In this document: piece by piece, positions 8,176-16,959 of the stretch | How the letters are laid out: every line of letters begins with the position of its first letter | Position numbering within the stretch: the first letter of the stretch is position 1 | NCBI GenBank assembly: GCA_002729885.1 | Contig: PBUB01000021.1 | Span: 224,451 to 288,450 of the forward strand | Reading direction: 5' to 3' | Length of the DNA stretch: 64,000 nucleotides | DNA from: Spirochaetaceae bacterium | GTDB taxonomy: Bacteria > Spirochaetota > Leptospiria > Leptospirales > Leptonemataceae | Program-made: the position numbers and the translations under genes | The notes under the pieces: generated by a model | The model's database searches: none | What the model was told of the DNA's origin: nothing | Seen by the model: only the letters and a program-made list of their open reading frames with translations

Positions 8176-10020
8176 ATGAATCAAATGGAAGGGTCCCGGA
8201 ATCGGTATGTAGCCATCGCTGTTGCGGCTATTCTTCTGGGAATTCTTACCTATCATGTAATCCATTCCTTCTATGTCTGGGAGCTTCGGTATCAAACTGA
8301 ATGCGTTAACAGGGATCTTCTGAACTGGGATGGAAACCTGCGATTCACATCGGTTCTGGAGTTTAATCGAGATATCCGGGATGGCAATATTGCTGCTCCT
8401 CTGGTAGAGCTCTTAAAATCTCCCACGTGGCCGCCCTTGCGGAAGGCTATCTCTCTGGTCCTGTCCTTCTTTAGTCCCGAACCCAGTCCCATGGTAGATA
8501 CGCAAATTAGCACTGTTTTCAGTCTTCTTCTGCTGATTGCTCTGCCTGCATGCGGTTGGATTATTCTGCGAAAGGAGGAAGGACTCTGGGCCGGAGCTGT
8601 AGCTGGTTTGATTGTGCTGACTATGGCGGAGTTCCCGTTGTACAGCTTCGCAGCCATGCTGGAAACCCAGGGCATGTTGTTCTTCCTTCTTGCGAGCACA
8701 GCTTACTATCTTAATCGCGATGCCGGATTTGCCAGCGGTCGAGGTAGATCCCATATTCGATGGATACTATTCATGGGCTTTTTTGGCCTTTATATGACCA
8801 AGTATCCTTACGGCATCTTGCTGATTCTCTCGGTTGTGCTAATTGAGGCCATTTCCTATACAAAGCGCCTGGTGCAATTCGTAAAGGAAAGCGTCTGGCC
8901 CCATTACTGGGTCCGATGGAATATTATCTTTCCCGTTCTTGTAGCGGCTGCGGTTTTTGTTTTTGTATTCCGTACCAAACTTGGGCTTCCTCCGGAAGGG
9001 AAAGTCTACAAGCAGGCAGTTTATGCAACTCTCCTGCTGGCTTTCATAGATTTGAATATACACTGGTTTCGCAATAAAGTGTCGGTTCGCAAAGTCCTGC
9101 TCGCTCATCAAGTGCGACTGTATGCCTGGGGTATTCTTCCCATCGCGATCTGGTTTCTTTCCAGCCCGGATCGGTTTGGCGCATTTCTGGGGGCCGGCAT
9201 GCATGTCCAGGAACAGGGCCGGATTTTTGCCTGGAGCCTGATGGTGGATACGCTGGAGCTACCGGTACTAATGCCTCTGGTTATGGCCCTACTTGCGGCC
9301 GGCATGATTGTGATTTCACGGGGTCAGAGAAATTTAAGAACCTGGGTTCGAGATCCAATGAACGCAGCTGTGCTGGTCATTCTTGGGAACCTGCTACTTC
9401 TGGAAGTGCTGACGGCTAACAAGCAGTTCCGCCATATCTATCATCTGGTTCCGGCCCTGGTCCTATTCTCTTTTCTGGTGCTCTTCAAACGTTATAGGCC
9501 GGGGCATTCCAGGCCGGGCATTGTTTCTGCCAGAGGGGCCGTAGGTGAAGCAGCCGGTCTGCTGGCCTGCGTACTTATCGGGGGGCTATTTGTTTTTTTT
9601 CCGGATTCTATGGGGGCCTCTCCTTCCCGGGATTATATCTGTTTTGCCGGCAAGGATCCTGAGCCTGCAGAGCCAGCAAGAAGGGTGGCCGCCCAGATTC
9701 CTGAAGGTTCTAGAATTGTTGTATGGAATAGATTCCACGAGTTGGATTCGCCAGCTCCCGGGAGATTGCTTGCCTCGGAAATGGATCTGTTAATTCGCTA
9801 CAGAACAGGCGCGAGAGCTCGCAATGAATCCAGGTACTCTCTGGAAGATTGGAGAGGATTCGATAGATTTGCCTACGTCTCCTATGATTGTAAGACAGAG
9901 ACTATAGATCAGGTGGAAAAGCACGTAGAATCAGAGCGGGATGTAGATCTGGTTTCTGGAAGTACCTACTTTGATCAATCCGGTATTTGCCTGCAGCTAT
10001 TTAAGATTCAGGGCAGATAG
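8176..10020 (+). CDS. GT-C fold membrane glycosyltransferase-like protein
   Basis: A 614-residue polytopic membrane protein with an N-terminal helix (residues 10-28), then a first extracytoplasmic loop with Asp in NWDGNLRF. An acidic residue in this place is the catalytic signature of GT-C glycosyltransferases that use polyprenyl-phosphate sugars (PMT/ArnT type). About ten more helices follow to residue 485, then a soluble domain of about 130 residues. It probably transfers a sugar to an envelope glycan or lipid outside the membrane, but the donor and acceptor are unknown. No ribosome-binding site is evident before the ATG; Met4 is another possible start. It is followed by a nested hairpin and a convergent gene. 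Confidence 0.65.
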   Translation: MNQMEGSRNRYVAIAVAAILLGILTYHVIHSFYVWELRYQTECVNRDLLNWDGNLRFTSVLEFNRDIRDGNIAAPLVELLKSPTWPPLRKAISLVLSFFSPEPSPMVDTQISTVFSLLLLIALPACGWIILRKEEGLWAGAVAGLIVLTMAEFPLYSFAAMLETQGMLFFLLASTAYYLNRDAGFASGRGRSHIRWILFMGFFGLYMTKYPYGILLILSVVLIEAISYTKRLVQFVKESVWPHYWVRWNIIFPVLVAAAVFVFVFRTKLGLPPEGKVYKQAVYATLLLAFIDLNIHWFRNKVSVRKVLLAHQVRLYAWGILPIAIWFLSSPDRFGAFLGAGMHVQEQGRIFAWSLMVDTLELPVLMPLVMALLAAGMIVISRGQRNLRTWVRDPMNAAVLVILGNLLLLEVLTANKQFRHIYHLVPALVLFSFLVLFKRYRPGHSRPGIVSARGAVGEAAGLLACVLIGGLFVFFPDSMGASPSRDYICFAGKDPEPAEPARRVAAQIPEGSRIVVWNRFHELDSPAPGRLLASEMDLLIRYRTGARARNESRYSLEDWRGFDRFAYVSYDCKTETIDQVEKHVESERDVDLVSGSTYFDQSGICLQLFKIQGR

Positions 10021-10022
10021 CC

Positions 10023-10082
10023 AGCCGAAGCCAGGCCGATTGAGCACAGCTAATGAGTGATGCACTGTGCTTTCCTTCGGCT
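10023..10082. terminator. Nested hairpin between convergent genes
   Basis: An 8-bp outer stem (AGCCGAAG at 10023-10030 with CTTCGGCT at 10075-10082) encloses a 7-bp inner stem (AGCACAG at 10043-10049 with CTGTGCT at 10065-10071). It lies directly after the stop of the GT-C gene and before the end of the convergent minus-strand gene. There is no T-run, so its role as a terminator is only likely. Confidence 0.4.
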
Positions 10083-10205
10083 TCAACTCCAGGATGTCCG
10101 ATGCGCAACATCGACGTGAATCCAGGAAAGGAGTGCAACGTGCATCGTGAGCATTCTGGAATTCTTGTCGGTCCTATTCAAGAATCCAAGAAACCTGGCG
10201 GAGGT

Positions 10206-11657
10206 CTAGCCCGGGGCCAGATATCGCTTGAACACCACCATGTTTGTGGGTCCAATTTTTCTCTGTATTAATTCCTTGAGCAGTTGCTCTTTGTTTTCTT
10301 GAGCTCTGGCAGACTGAGGAAGAGAATCAAATTCCTTTTTTGCTTCCTGAGTGAGTGCATCCATTCTCTGGCGCATAACCTTTACCATGGCTCGAAACAG
10401 GCCGGGGTCTTCTCTGTCGTTTTCATCGCAGGCTGGCAGCACCTGCTCCTTCCACCAGTCCATAATAATTGCCTTCAGGTATTCAAGAGGAACAAATCGC
10501 TCTACCACCTTGCTCTGGGATCCTTTGATTCGGTGCATGCTACCGGTTTTTAGCTCTTTTAGATACTTCTTGCTCAACTGAAAGAAGGTCTGCGGGCCCA
10601 GATGAAACAGAAAGGAGTTTCTATATTCCTGTTTGATGCCAGCGTTTAGAAGCGAAATGTCTGCAGCGAGATTGAAGAACACGTTCAAGAAGGTTCGATA
10701 GTCGCTTTCTACTTTTTCTACCGGCATGAATCTCTGCCTTCGGGAGTACTGGAGAACAAAATCCGTGCGAATCACATCCTGAAGCGCTCCCAGATGAGTA
10801 TCTATGTAGATCACCTCCGAGAACTTTTTTCTTTCTTCCGCCAGCAGCTGGGGATCGAACACCAGGACATAATATACGGTGCTGTTCCATTTCTGCTTTC
10901 CGGTAGCTCGCAATACATTGGGAGCCTCCGGCGGTAGTTCATTTAGATCTTTCTCCTTTCTGGCCTTAATGCTAAGATCTTCCATGATCTCCAGAGCGGA
11001 GGTATCTTTCTCTGTACTGTTTTCCTGGATGTGTTTTTCCAGATCCTCCCGGAATACCACAGAGAGTTGATAATTGATGCCGGGGCTGTAGACTCCAATG
11101 CCCCCCAGATTCCTGGTGGATAAGGGATCCTGTTTGAACTGCACCACGCGACCCATGCGATCGGCCAGGATTCGCATGGATTCGGTATCATAGATAGCCG
11201 GATCAATGCGATATTTGATTGCCTGCTCACGGAGCTGGGACGTGGGCGATAACCTGGCCTTTTCCAGGAAGCCCCGAATTTTGGCCCACAGGCCTGATGC
11301 CTCCATACTGAATCGCTTTAGATGAACGGCGGTGAGTAAAAAACTAACGTAGGACAGTTTATGGTCCGATGGATCTGCGGAGAAAAAATTGTGGAAATTC
11401 TTTCGGGCCTCCTGATCCGCATTGGAAGGGCCCAGATGCAGCATCGCCTCTCGAATGACACCCTGCAGCTCGGTTAAGGACCTGTCAATATTCACCGATA
11501 CGTCCTGCAGAGCCAGTCGCTCCTCGGCCGTAATTATGGAGGAGGACAATACCTGACGCAGAATCCGAATATGGGTGCTCTGTCGCTCCAGTACCGGGTT
11601 CAGGCCACCTTTAAAGTCGGCAATCCGTTCGAGCTCTGTGTCGGTGGTTGACCCCAT
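10206..11657 (-). CDS. Large conserved-looking cytoplasmic protein, function unknown
   Basis: I do not recognise this 483-residue protein. It has no signal peptide or membrane helix and is rich in charged residues with long predicted helical stretches (for example 25-75 and 400-470), and ends VVFKRYLAPG. Codon use and the lack of competing frames support a real gene. The ATG at 11657 lacks an obvious ribosome-binding site. It is divergent from the FecR lipoprotein gene across 100 bases and convergent with the GT-C gene. The helical, soluble character could suit a structural or partner-binding role, but nothing specific can be claimed. Confidence 0.6.
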   Translation of the reverse strand: MGSTTDTELERIADFKGGLNPVLERQSTHIRILRQVLSSSIITAEERLALQDVSVNIDRSLTELQGVIREAMLHLGPSNADQEARKNFHNFFSADPSDHKLSYVSFLLTAVHLKRFSMEASGLWAKIRGFLEKARLSPTSQLREQAIKYRIDPAIYDTESMRILADRMGRVVQFKQDPLSTRNLGGIGVYSPGINYQLSVVFREDLEKHIQENSTEKDTSALEIMEDLSIKARKEKDLNELPPEAPNVLRATGKQKWNSTVYYVLVFDPQLLAEERKKFSEVIYIDTHLGALQDVIRTDFVLQYSRRQRFMPVEKVESDYRTFLNVFFNLAADISLLNAGIKQEYRNSFLFHLGPQTFFQLSKKYLKELKTGSMHRIKGSQSKVVERFVPLEYLKAIIMDWWKEQVLPACDENDREDPGLFRAMVKVMRQRMDALTQEAKKEFDSLPQSARAQENKEQLLKELIQRKIGPTNMVVFKRYLAPG

Positions 11658-11757
11658 GTTGTTACGGTTTACTGGACGCTTGTTTTTGCAAAAAAAAATC
11701 GGAAAACTGTTGTTTAGGACAGGGGTTTCTGCACTATTCTATTCGGAGGGAATTCTT

Positions 11758-12627
11758 ATGAGATTATCCATTACAAAAATCGCCCTGCCAGTTCTAGTTG
11801 GACTTCTGGTCGGGCTGTCCTGTAGCAAGGGCGAAGAAAATATCAAAGGCCAGGACGAAGCGCGACCTGTGGCCCGAATCACCTTTATGAGCGGTGATGT
11901 TCAGGTCAAAGTCGGGGATGCCATGTCTGCCGCTGAAAAAGGCCAGATTCTAAAAAGCGGTTCGGAAATTACTACCGGTCCAGGCTCCAGCGCTGAGCTG
12001 TTCTTCAAGGATATGGGCATTGTTCGCGTGGGAGCAGATTCCCGGGTGAGCGTAGATTCGGTAGCCTCCAATGAGGTGAATCTTGGTCTAAAATCTGGTA
12101 ATGCTGGTATGTTCCTGAAAAAGATTCGATCTGACGATGAGTTCAGCGTGCATACTCCTACTTCCGTGGCTGCGGTTCGAGGAACTGCATTCCTGGTAAC
12201 TGTGGATAGCGAAGAGCAATCCAGGGTTGCACTTTTCGATGGTGCCATCGAGGTATCGGATCGAGACGGAAAGAGCATCGTAATGGACCAGAAAGGTGAA
12301 ATTACCGTGCAGAGCGGAAAAGGAATCAGTGGTTCCGATGTTCGGCCTCTGAGCGAAGATGCTCTGGCAAGAATGAAGGATATGGCAGTATTCGAGAAGA
12401 ATCGAATCCTGGAATACAATACCTTTCTGGAAGAGCTGGAAGGCTCGGAATGGATGACCAATCTCCAAGTTGAAGCATCTGTGGATGAGCGTATGGACAA
12501 CCTGGACAACCAGGCAGATCGTCCGGCGGACCGTGTAGTTAAGGCTCAGCGAGCCGAAGAAAACGTTATCCGTCGCGATACAGAAGGGGATCCGCTGAAG
12601 ATTCCTGCAAAGAAAGACTTCAAGTAA
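11758..12627 (+). CDS. FecR-domain lipoprotein (LipL45-like)
   Basis: The true start is the ATG at 11758, eight bases after GGAGGG; the longer frame upstream overlaps the divergent gene. The product (289 residues) starts with a signal peptide ending LVGLSC. A FecR domain covers about residues 40-200, with the typical order of short beta strands and HTPTSVAAVRGTAFLV, the strongest FecR-family signature. In leptospires the outer-membrane-associated LipL45 has this domain. Charged, helical residues make up the C-terminus. It lies 19 bases before the CapA-like gene, so the two are probably co-transcribed. In this setting FecR domains likely bind envelope components rather than regulate iron uptake. 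Confidence 0.8.
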   Translation: MRLSITKIALPVLVGLLVGLSCSKGEENIKGQDEARPVARITFMSGDVQVKVGDAMSAAEKGQILKSGSEITTGPGSSAELFFKDMGIVRVGADSRVSVDSVASNEVNLGLKSGNAGMFLKKIRSDDEFSVHTPTSVAAVRGTAFLVTVDSEEQSRVALFDGAIEVSDRDGKSIVMDQKGEITVQSGKGISGSDVRPLSEDALARMKDMAVFEKNRILEYNTFLEELEGSEWMTNLQVEASVDERMDNLDNQADRPADRVVKAQRAEENVIRRDTEGDPLKIPAKKDFK

Positions 12628-12646
12628 TGCTGAGATACCTTTCGGT

Positions 12647-13795
12647 ATGAAAAGCTACATTGGTTTTCGATGGGCTGGCCTCTGGTCAGCCCTTTTGCTT
12701 TGCGGAGCGCTCTTGAGCTGCGGTTCCTCTCAGAATGAATATGATAAGGAGCCGTTGCCCGTGGCTCCCTCCCCCGTGGGTCTGGATGAAAACGATATTA
12801 CTCTGGTCTTTGCCGGTGATACAAACTTCATCTGGGGCGTAGAAGATCTACAGAAAACCCGGGGCATGATCTATCCCCTGGAAGAGGTGATGCAGATGCT
12901 GGAGTCTGCAGATCTCACTTCTGTAAACGTGGAAACAGCCATCACCACACGTGGCACGCCAATCAATGAAAAGAACTATGTGTTCAACTCCAATCCGCTT
13001 CTGGCAGCTGTTCTTGCGGACGTAGGTGTGGACATGATGATTCTGGGAAACAATCACTCCATGGACATGGGCGATGAAGGAATCCTGGATACTCTGCAAT
13101 TTGCCCGTCGAAATGGAATCTTTGCCCCTGGAGCCGGACGAAATTTGCAAGAAGCATCGGCCCCGGCTATCGTGGAAATCAAAGGACTGAAGATAGGATT
13201 CTTCTCTGGAAATGAAATAGGTCCGGATTCCAATTTTGCATCCTCCAATCGATCGGGCACTGCATCCATTTCCGTGCTGCAATCATCTGTGCGAAACTGG
13301 TGCGGCCGACTGGATATGTGCATTGTGAATCTGCACTGGGGGATGGAGTATTCCCCGCATCCCATGCAGTCCCAGAGGTCCACTGCGGAAGCATTGATCA
13401 AATCAGGCGCGGATGCAATTATCGGACATCATCCCCATATTCCGCAGGGTGTGGAAATCATACAGGGAAAGCCGGTGTTCTATTCAGTGGGAAACTTTCT
13501 TTTTGGAAGCGTAAACTTTAAACAGAATCATAACCTCATTGTGCGGCTGGTAATCGACAAAGAAAAGAAGCAGGTGAAACGTTCCGAAGTGTATGCGGTG
13601 CATGGGATCTATCGAGAGAATGGACATCGGCTTCGCTTACTTTCAGGAGCAGATGCTCATGCAGTCTGGGAAGAAATATTTGTTCAATCCAGAGCCCTGG
13701 GTAGTCGCTCGAACATCGCCTTTTCTCCTGATATGAAATCTATGGTTGTGTTTCCGCAGCCTGTTGAGCGAAAAGAAACCCCATCCGAACCTTGA
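12647..13795 (+). CDS. CapA-family metallophosphatase-like lipoprotein
   Basis: A signal peptide with lipobox ALLSC (Cys25) leads into a PGA_cap (CapA) domain of about 300 residues. Diagnostic motifs are VFAGDTNF, NVETAIT, LGNNHSMDMG, VNLHWGMEY, IGHHPHIPQG and YSVGNFLFGS; they form the metal site of a calcineurin-like phosphoesterase fold. CapA is known from poly-gamma-glutamate capsule export in bacilli, but distant homologues occur widely as envelope phosphoesterases of unknown substrate. No other capsule gene is nearby. The start codon lies in the 3' arm of a small ATACC/GGTAT hairpin, with no strong ribosome-binding site, which hints at coupling to the FecR gene upstream. Confidence 0.85.
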   Translation: MKSYIGFRWAGLWSALLLCGALLSCGSSQNEYDKEPLPVAPSPVGLDENDITLVFAGDTNFIWGVEDLQKTRGMIYPLEEVMQMLESADLTSVNVETAITTRGTPINEKNYVFNSNPLLAAVLADVGVDMMILGNNHSMDMGDEGILDTLQFARRNGIFAPGAGRNLQEASAPAIVEIKGLKIGFFSGNEIGPDSNFASSNRSGTASISVLQSSVRNWCGRLDMCIVNLHWGMEYSPHPMQSQRSTAEALIKSGADAIIGHHPHIPQGVEIIQGKPVFYSVGNFLFGSVNFKQNHNLIVRLVIDKEKKQVKRSEVYAVHGIYRENGHRLRLLSGADAHAVWEEIFVQSRALGSRSNIAFSPDMKSMVVFPQPVERKETPSEP

Positions 13796-13918
13796 TCCGA
13801 TTCCGGCCTGCTTCCGGTTCAGAGGATACACTTTATAAAATTGTTTTCAACCAAGTTGGATGCCCGGATATTTATGGATACTCCCGGGACACGCCATGGG
13901 CAGGCCGAGCATGCCATG

Positions 13919-13962
13919 AGGACGTAGCCCCGTGGAGGTTGGACCACGTCCTTAGAGTTTTT
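13919..13962 (+). terminator. Probable terminator after the CapA-like gene
   Basis: A 7-bp stem AGGACGT (13919-13925) with ACGTCCT (13946-13952), and a competing inner stem CGTGG/CCACG, are followed by five T at 13958-13962. It lies between the convergent CapA and TPR genes in a 190-base stretch with no other gene. Confidence 0.4.
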
Positions 13963-13985
13963 CTGGGGTATCGTATATCGGTCTA

Positions 13986-15128
13986 CTATTTAGGCGGATT
14001 TACGATGGGATCTTTGATCTCAGGCCACTTCTTATTCGTAATCTCAAGATTCTCAAGGTAGGTCATTAGATCTTCCTTTTCTTCTTCATCCAGCTTCCAC
14101 GCCTTGATGTAGGGATCCGTGGGCTGCTTTTGAATGAGCAGACACTTGCCATAAGCCCGGTACGCTTCCAGAGTCATTTCATCTTGAGGGATCACCCGGA
14201 GCAGGGGCACAGCCCGATTACATTCACCGTATTCACTGAACACAATAGCTCGCATGCGATACAGTCTAAAGTCTCGCATCCTTTGAGTGGTATCCATGAG
14301 CTCCAGCAGCTTTTCTGGTTTATCCGCTTTTCTGGCCAGATCAATAAAATTCATAAAGAAGGCTACATCGTTGCTACCTGTCTTTTCAGCCAGCAGCATG
14401 CTTTCAAAGGCTGTCAGGTATTCTTCCTTTTCTCTTTGAATTAGAGCTCTTAAATAGTAGGCATCGGAATAGTTCGGCCTTATGCGAATGGCCTGCTCTA
14501 TTTGTTCCAGGGCTTCTTCAGGTTTTCCGAGTCTGGAATAGGCATTGGCCGCATTGAATCTATAAACGGAATGATACGGATTCGCTTCGATGGCATTTAA
14601 AAATGATTCCAGAGCTTTCTCATCGTTGCCTGCCTGGGCATGCAAAAAGCCCAGAAAATTCCAGGCCGGGTCCAGGGCAGGATTTTGATCTACGGCTTTT
14701 CTTGCGTGAACGATCGCCTGGGCCATCTGCTCTCGATGAAAGAAGTCCATGCTTTTGAGATAATGGGTTTCGGCTGCATCGGGAGAGATGCGATTCATTT
14801 CGTGCAGCAGGGGTCGGATCTGGCCATACTGACTGGAGTAGTTCAATAGAACGGCATGATTATAAAGGGCACGCATCTGAATTCTCAGAGATGCTTTGTC
14901 CAGACCTTCTACATTGAACACTTCATCCGGTAGCTTCAGGCTTTTCAGGGGATCCTTCTGAGAACTGGTCTGTTCCGTGGCCGGTGGCACCTCTGCAGGA
15001 GTAGAATCTGCTTCTGCCAGAATTGAATGACTTCCGGCGAGGACACAAAATGTGAAGCTCAATAGCCAGGCTCGGGCCAAAAGCCCATTCTTATCGAATC
15101 TTATACCGGAGTAGAATTCCCTTTCCAT
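13986..15128 (-). CDS. Exported TPR protein
   Basis: The 380-residue product has a hydrophobic N-terminal segment (about residues 19-37, ending near SHSILAEA) that looks like a signal peptide, then at least four tetratricopeptide repeats between about residues 95 and 260 (for example AWNFLGFLHAQAG, NAANAYSRLGKPEEALEQIE, AYYLRALIQREKEEY). It is the last gene of the minus-strand operon aspC-amgK-murU and overlaps the end of murU by 28 bases, so it may be translated by re-initiation. A role as a scaffold in envelope assembly fits the company, but no direct function can be read. Confidence 0.75.
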   Translation of the reverse strand: MEREFYSGIRFDKNGLLARAWLLSFTFCVLAGSHSILAEADSTPAEVPPATEQTSSQKDPLKSLKLPDEVFNVEGLDKASLRIQMRALYNHAVLLNYSSQYGQIRPLLHEMNRISPDAAETHYLKSMDFFHREQMAQAIVHARKAVDQNPALDPAWNFLGFLHAQAGNDEKALESFLNAIEANPYHSVYRFNAANAYSRLGKPEEALEQIEQAIRIRPNYSDAYYLRALIQREKEEYLTAFESMLLAEKTGSNDVAFFMNFIDLARKADKPEKLLELMDTTQRMRDFRLYRMRAIVFSEYGECNRAVPLLRVIPQDEMTLEAYRAYGKCLLIQKQPTDPYIKAWKLDEEEKEDLMTYLENLEITNKKWPEIKDPIVNPPK

Positions 15129-15916
15129 CGCAACATGAAATCTTGCAGTTCATGGATGTACGTCAACGGAAACGCATTTCGGTCTTTGTATATTTCGAGA
15201 TAGTCAGATTTTCGACCGACATCCAGAATCCTTCCCGCATATGGGTAACCCAATAATTTAGATCCAGCCCTCTGTTTCCAGTCCTGCACAACACTGGATT
15301 CGAGGTCAGGAGCCACGTCGGAGAACTGTTCTTCATGTAGCAGAGCCAGACCTGTGTATAGAAACTTGCCCTGCCTATCGAACTGAATCAATGCTGGCCC
15401 GCCAGTTTCCGCCGATCTGGAATCCATGAACTTGAGGCCGGTTTCCGGGCTACCGGGCGGTCTTTCTGTGAGAAATAGAAGCGGACTATCTGTCCGTACA
15501 TGTTCTGTAGCGGGAATGCCCGAGGGAATGTCTGGATTGCGACTCCCAGAGGAATCGGGATAAAACTCATTCAAGGAAAATTCAGGAAGATAGATGCAAT
15601 CCGGATTCAATACCCAGAAATAACCGGAAAGGTCTGTCTGCAAAATTGCATTGGCGATCCCTCCGCCGGTACCCAGAATTCTTGATTCAGTGGTAAACTG
15701 AAGCTGAAAATAGGGAAAATCGGCAAGGTACTCCCGGAGCTGGTCGCCCAGATAATGAGTGTTGATGGCAGCAAACTGGCATCCATTGCGATGCAAAAGA
15801 AAAAGTGTATGAGCGATGAGCGGTATCCCCAGCACCGGAAGCAGCGGCTTGGGAGTATTTCGGGTGAGCTCCTGCATCCTGGTGCCCAGACCCGCTGCCA
15901 GGATCATGGCTTTCAT
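15101..15916 (-). CDS. murU: MurU-like N-acetylmuramate-1-phosphate uridylyltransferase
   Basis: A nucleotidyltransferase of the NTP_transferase family: MILAAGLGTRM (the NTP-binding start), KPLLPVLGIPLIAHTL, LGTGGGI and NPDCIY for the metal-binding Asp. The start is the ATG at 15916, which overlaps the stop of amgK (ATGA); an upstream in-frame Met lies inside amgK and is less likely. Paired with AmgK it matches the peptidoglycan recycling route of Pseudomonas, in which AmgK phosphorylates MurNAc at C1 and MurU makes UDP-MurNAc, bypassing de novo MurA/MurB. A Ser/Pro/Gly-rich insertion of about 45 residues sits in the middle. Without the partner it would read simply as a sugar-1-phosphate nucleotidyltransferase. 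Confidence 0.75.
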   Translation of the reverse strand: MKAMILAAGLGTRMQELTRNTPKPLLPVLGIPLIAHTLFLLHRNGCQFAAINTHYLGDQLREYLADFPYFQLQFTTESRILGTGGGIANAILQTDLSGYFWVLNPDCIYLPEFSLNEFYPDSSGSRNPDIPSGIPATEHVRTDSPLLFLTERPPGSPETGLKFMDSRSAETGGPALIQFDRQGKFLYTGLALLHEEQFSDVAPDLESSVVQDWKQRAGSKLLGYPYAGRILDVGRKSDYLEIYKDRNAFPLTYIHELQDFMLRWKGNSTPV

Positions 15917-16959
15917 TGTAACGCTGGCACCAGCTTCTTTTTGCAATCCAGAATGAAGAGAAAAACACTGTCTGGAAAGCGACCCAGATGCAGGCAGGCT
16001 TCCAGCTGATTGAGAGAACCTTCAATGCAGTCCAGATACGAAGTCTTTCCCAGTTCCAATCCCAGGTAGAGATAGCTGCCCATGGCTTTCAGAATACGCT
16101 GAAGCCCCTGAAGATAGAATATGCCTCTGCCCTTTTCCAGCCCTGCGCTGGCAAAATAATGATCCACACATTTCTTGCGAAGATGAACCGGAATGGAAAC
16201 ATATGGATCGAACAAGAGACTGGCCAGATCATAGTAGCGATTGCCCGATCGAGCATCCTGAAAATCGATGATAGTCAAATTCTGATCGTGAAGCATCACA
16301 TTTCTGCTGTGATAGTCTCGGTGAACGAAGCATTGCGAACTGTAGGTACCCAGCGCTTCGCATACTTCCAGCAAAAACATCTTCAGCTCAAAGGAAGGAA
16401 TTACACTGACTCCTTTTTCGTGGGCTACCCTTTCCAGGCGCTCATACAGAAATTCCATTTCCCAGTGTAATTTTTCACGATCAAAGCTTCGAGTCGAGAC
16501 CGGAGGTTCCAGAGGTATGGATTGCATGGTGAGAATATAATCCACCAGCTTCATATAGTGCTGTTCAATTCTCTGAGCCTTTGCTTCGGCCTTCCAGGAA
16601 CCGGACGGACCAGAGTTATGGGAATCAGCGGTGTCACCAGAATCATCGGAATCCATCCAGGTCTGAAGGTCCATGGATCCTGCATCGCTCTGAAGTATGA
16701 GGCCGTGTTCCGGGGATGTAGCAATAATTTCTGGAACCGGAACGGACGCACGGACCAGCGATTCGCGTATGTTCAAGAAATCGTGATTTTCAGCAATGAA
16801 TGGATTCTCTATACATAGAACAGCGGAGGCATTATTTGAATGGCAGCGAAAGTACCTGCGTTCCGAGCCTTCCAGCCTCAACGGCTGTAGCTCTTTGCCA
16901 AAGTGATTCGCCTCTAAAAAGCGAATCACCGGCTCGGAAGAAGGATCAATCAAGGTCAT
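15913..16959 (-). CDS. amgK: AmgK-like N-acetylmuramate/N-acetylglucosamine kinase
   Basis: A member of the aminoglycoside phosphotransferase fold. The ERRYFR motif near residue 30 and the catalytic loop FVHRDYHSRNVML plus IIDFQDAR are the AmgK-type versions of HxDxxxxN and DFD. It should phosphorylate the anomeric carbon of MurNAc or GlcNAc, giving MurU its substrate. An acidic Ser/Gly-rich insertion lies near residues 108-125. The start at 16959 overlaps the end of aspC by 14 bases and the stop overlaps murU, so all three are translationally linked. The specific call rests on the DFQDA motif and the murU neighbour. Confidence 0.75.
   Translation of the reverse strand: MTLIDPSSEPVIRFLEANHFGKELQPLRLEGSERRYFRCHSNNASAVLCIENPFIAENHDFLNIRESLVRASVPVPEIIATSPEHGLILQSDAGSMDLQTWMDSDDSGDTADSHNSGPSGSWKAEAKAQRIEQHYMKLVDYILTMQSIPLEPPVSTRSFDREKLHWEMEFLYERLERVAHEKGVSVIPSFELKMFLLEVCEALGTYSSQCFVHRDYHSRNVMLHDQNLTIIDFQDARSGNRYYDLASLLFDPYVSIPVHLRKKCVDHYFASAGLEKGRGIFYLQGLQRILKAMGSYLYLGLELGKTSYLDCIEGSLNQLEACLHLGRFPDSVFLFILDCKKKLVPALQ

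Noticed and set aside
7943-8295. Short frames on both strands before the GT-C gene (78 codons plus, 118 codons minus)
   Set aside because: The plus frame overlaps the GT-C start by ATGA but has no ribosome-binding site and unconvincing composition; the minus frame covers the GT-C start.
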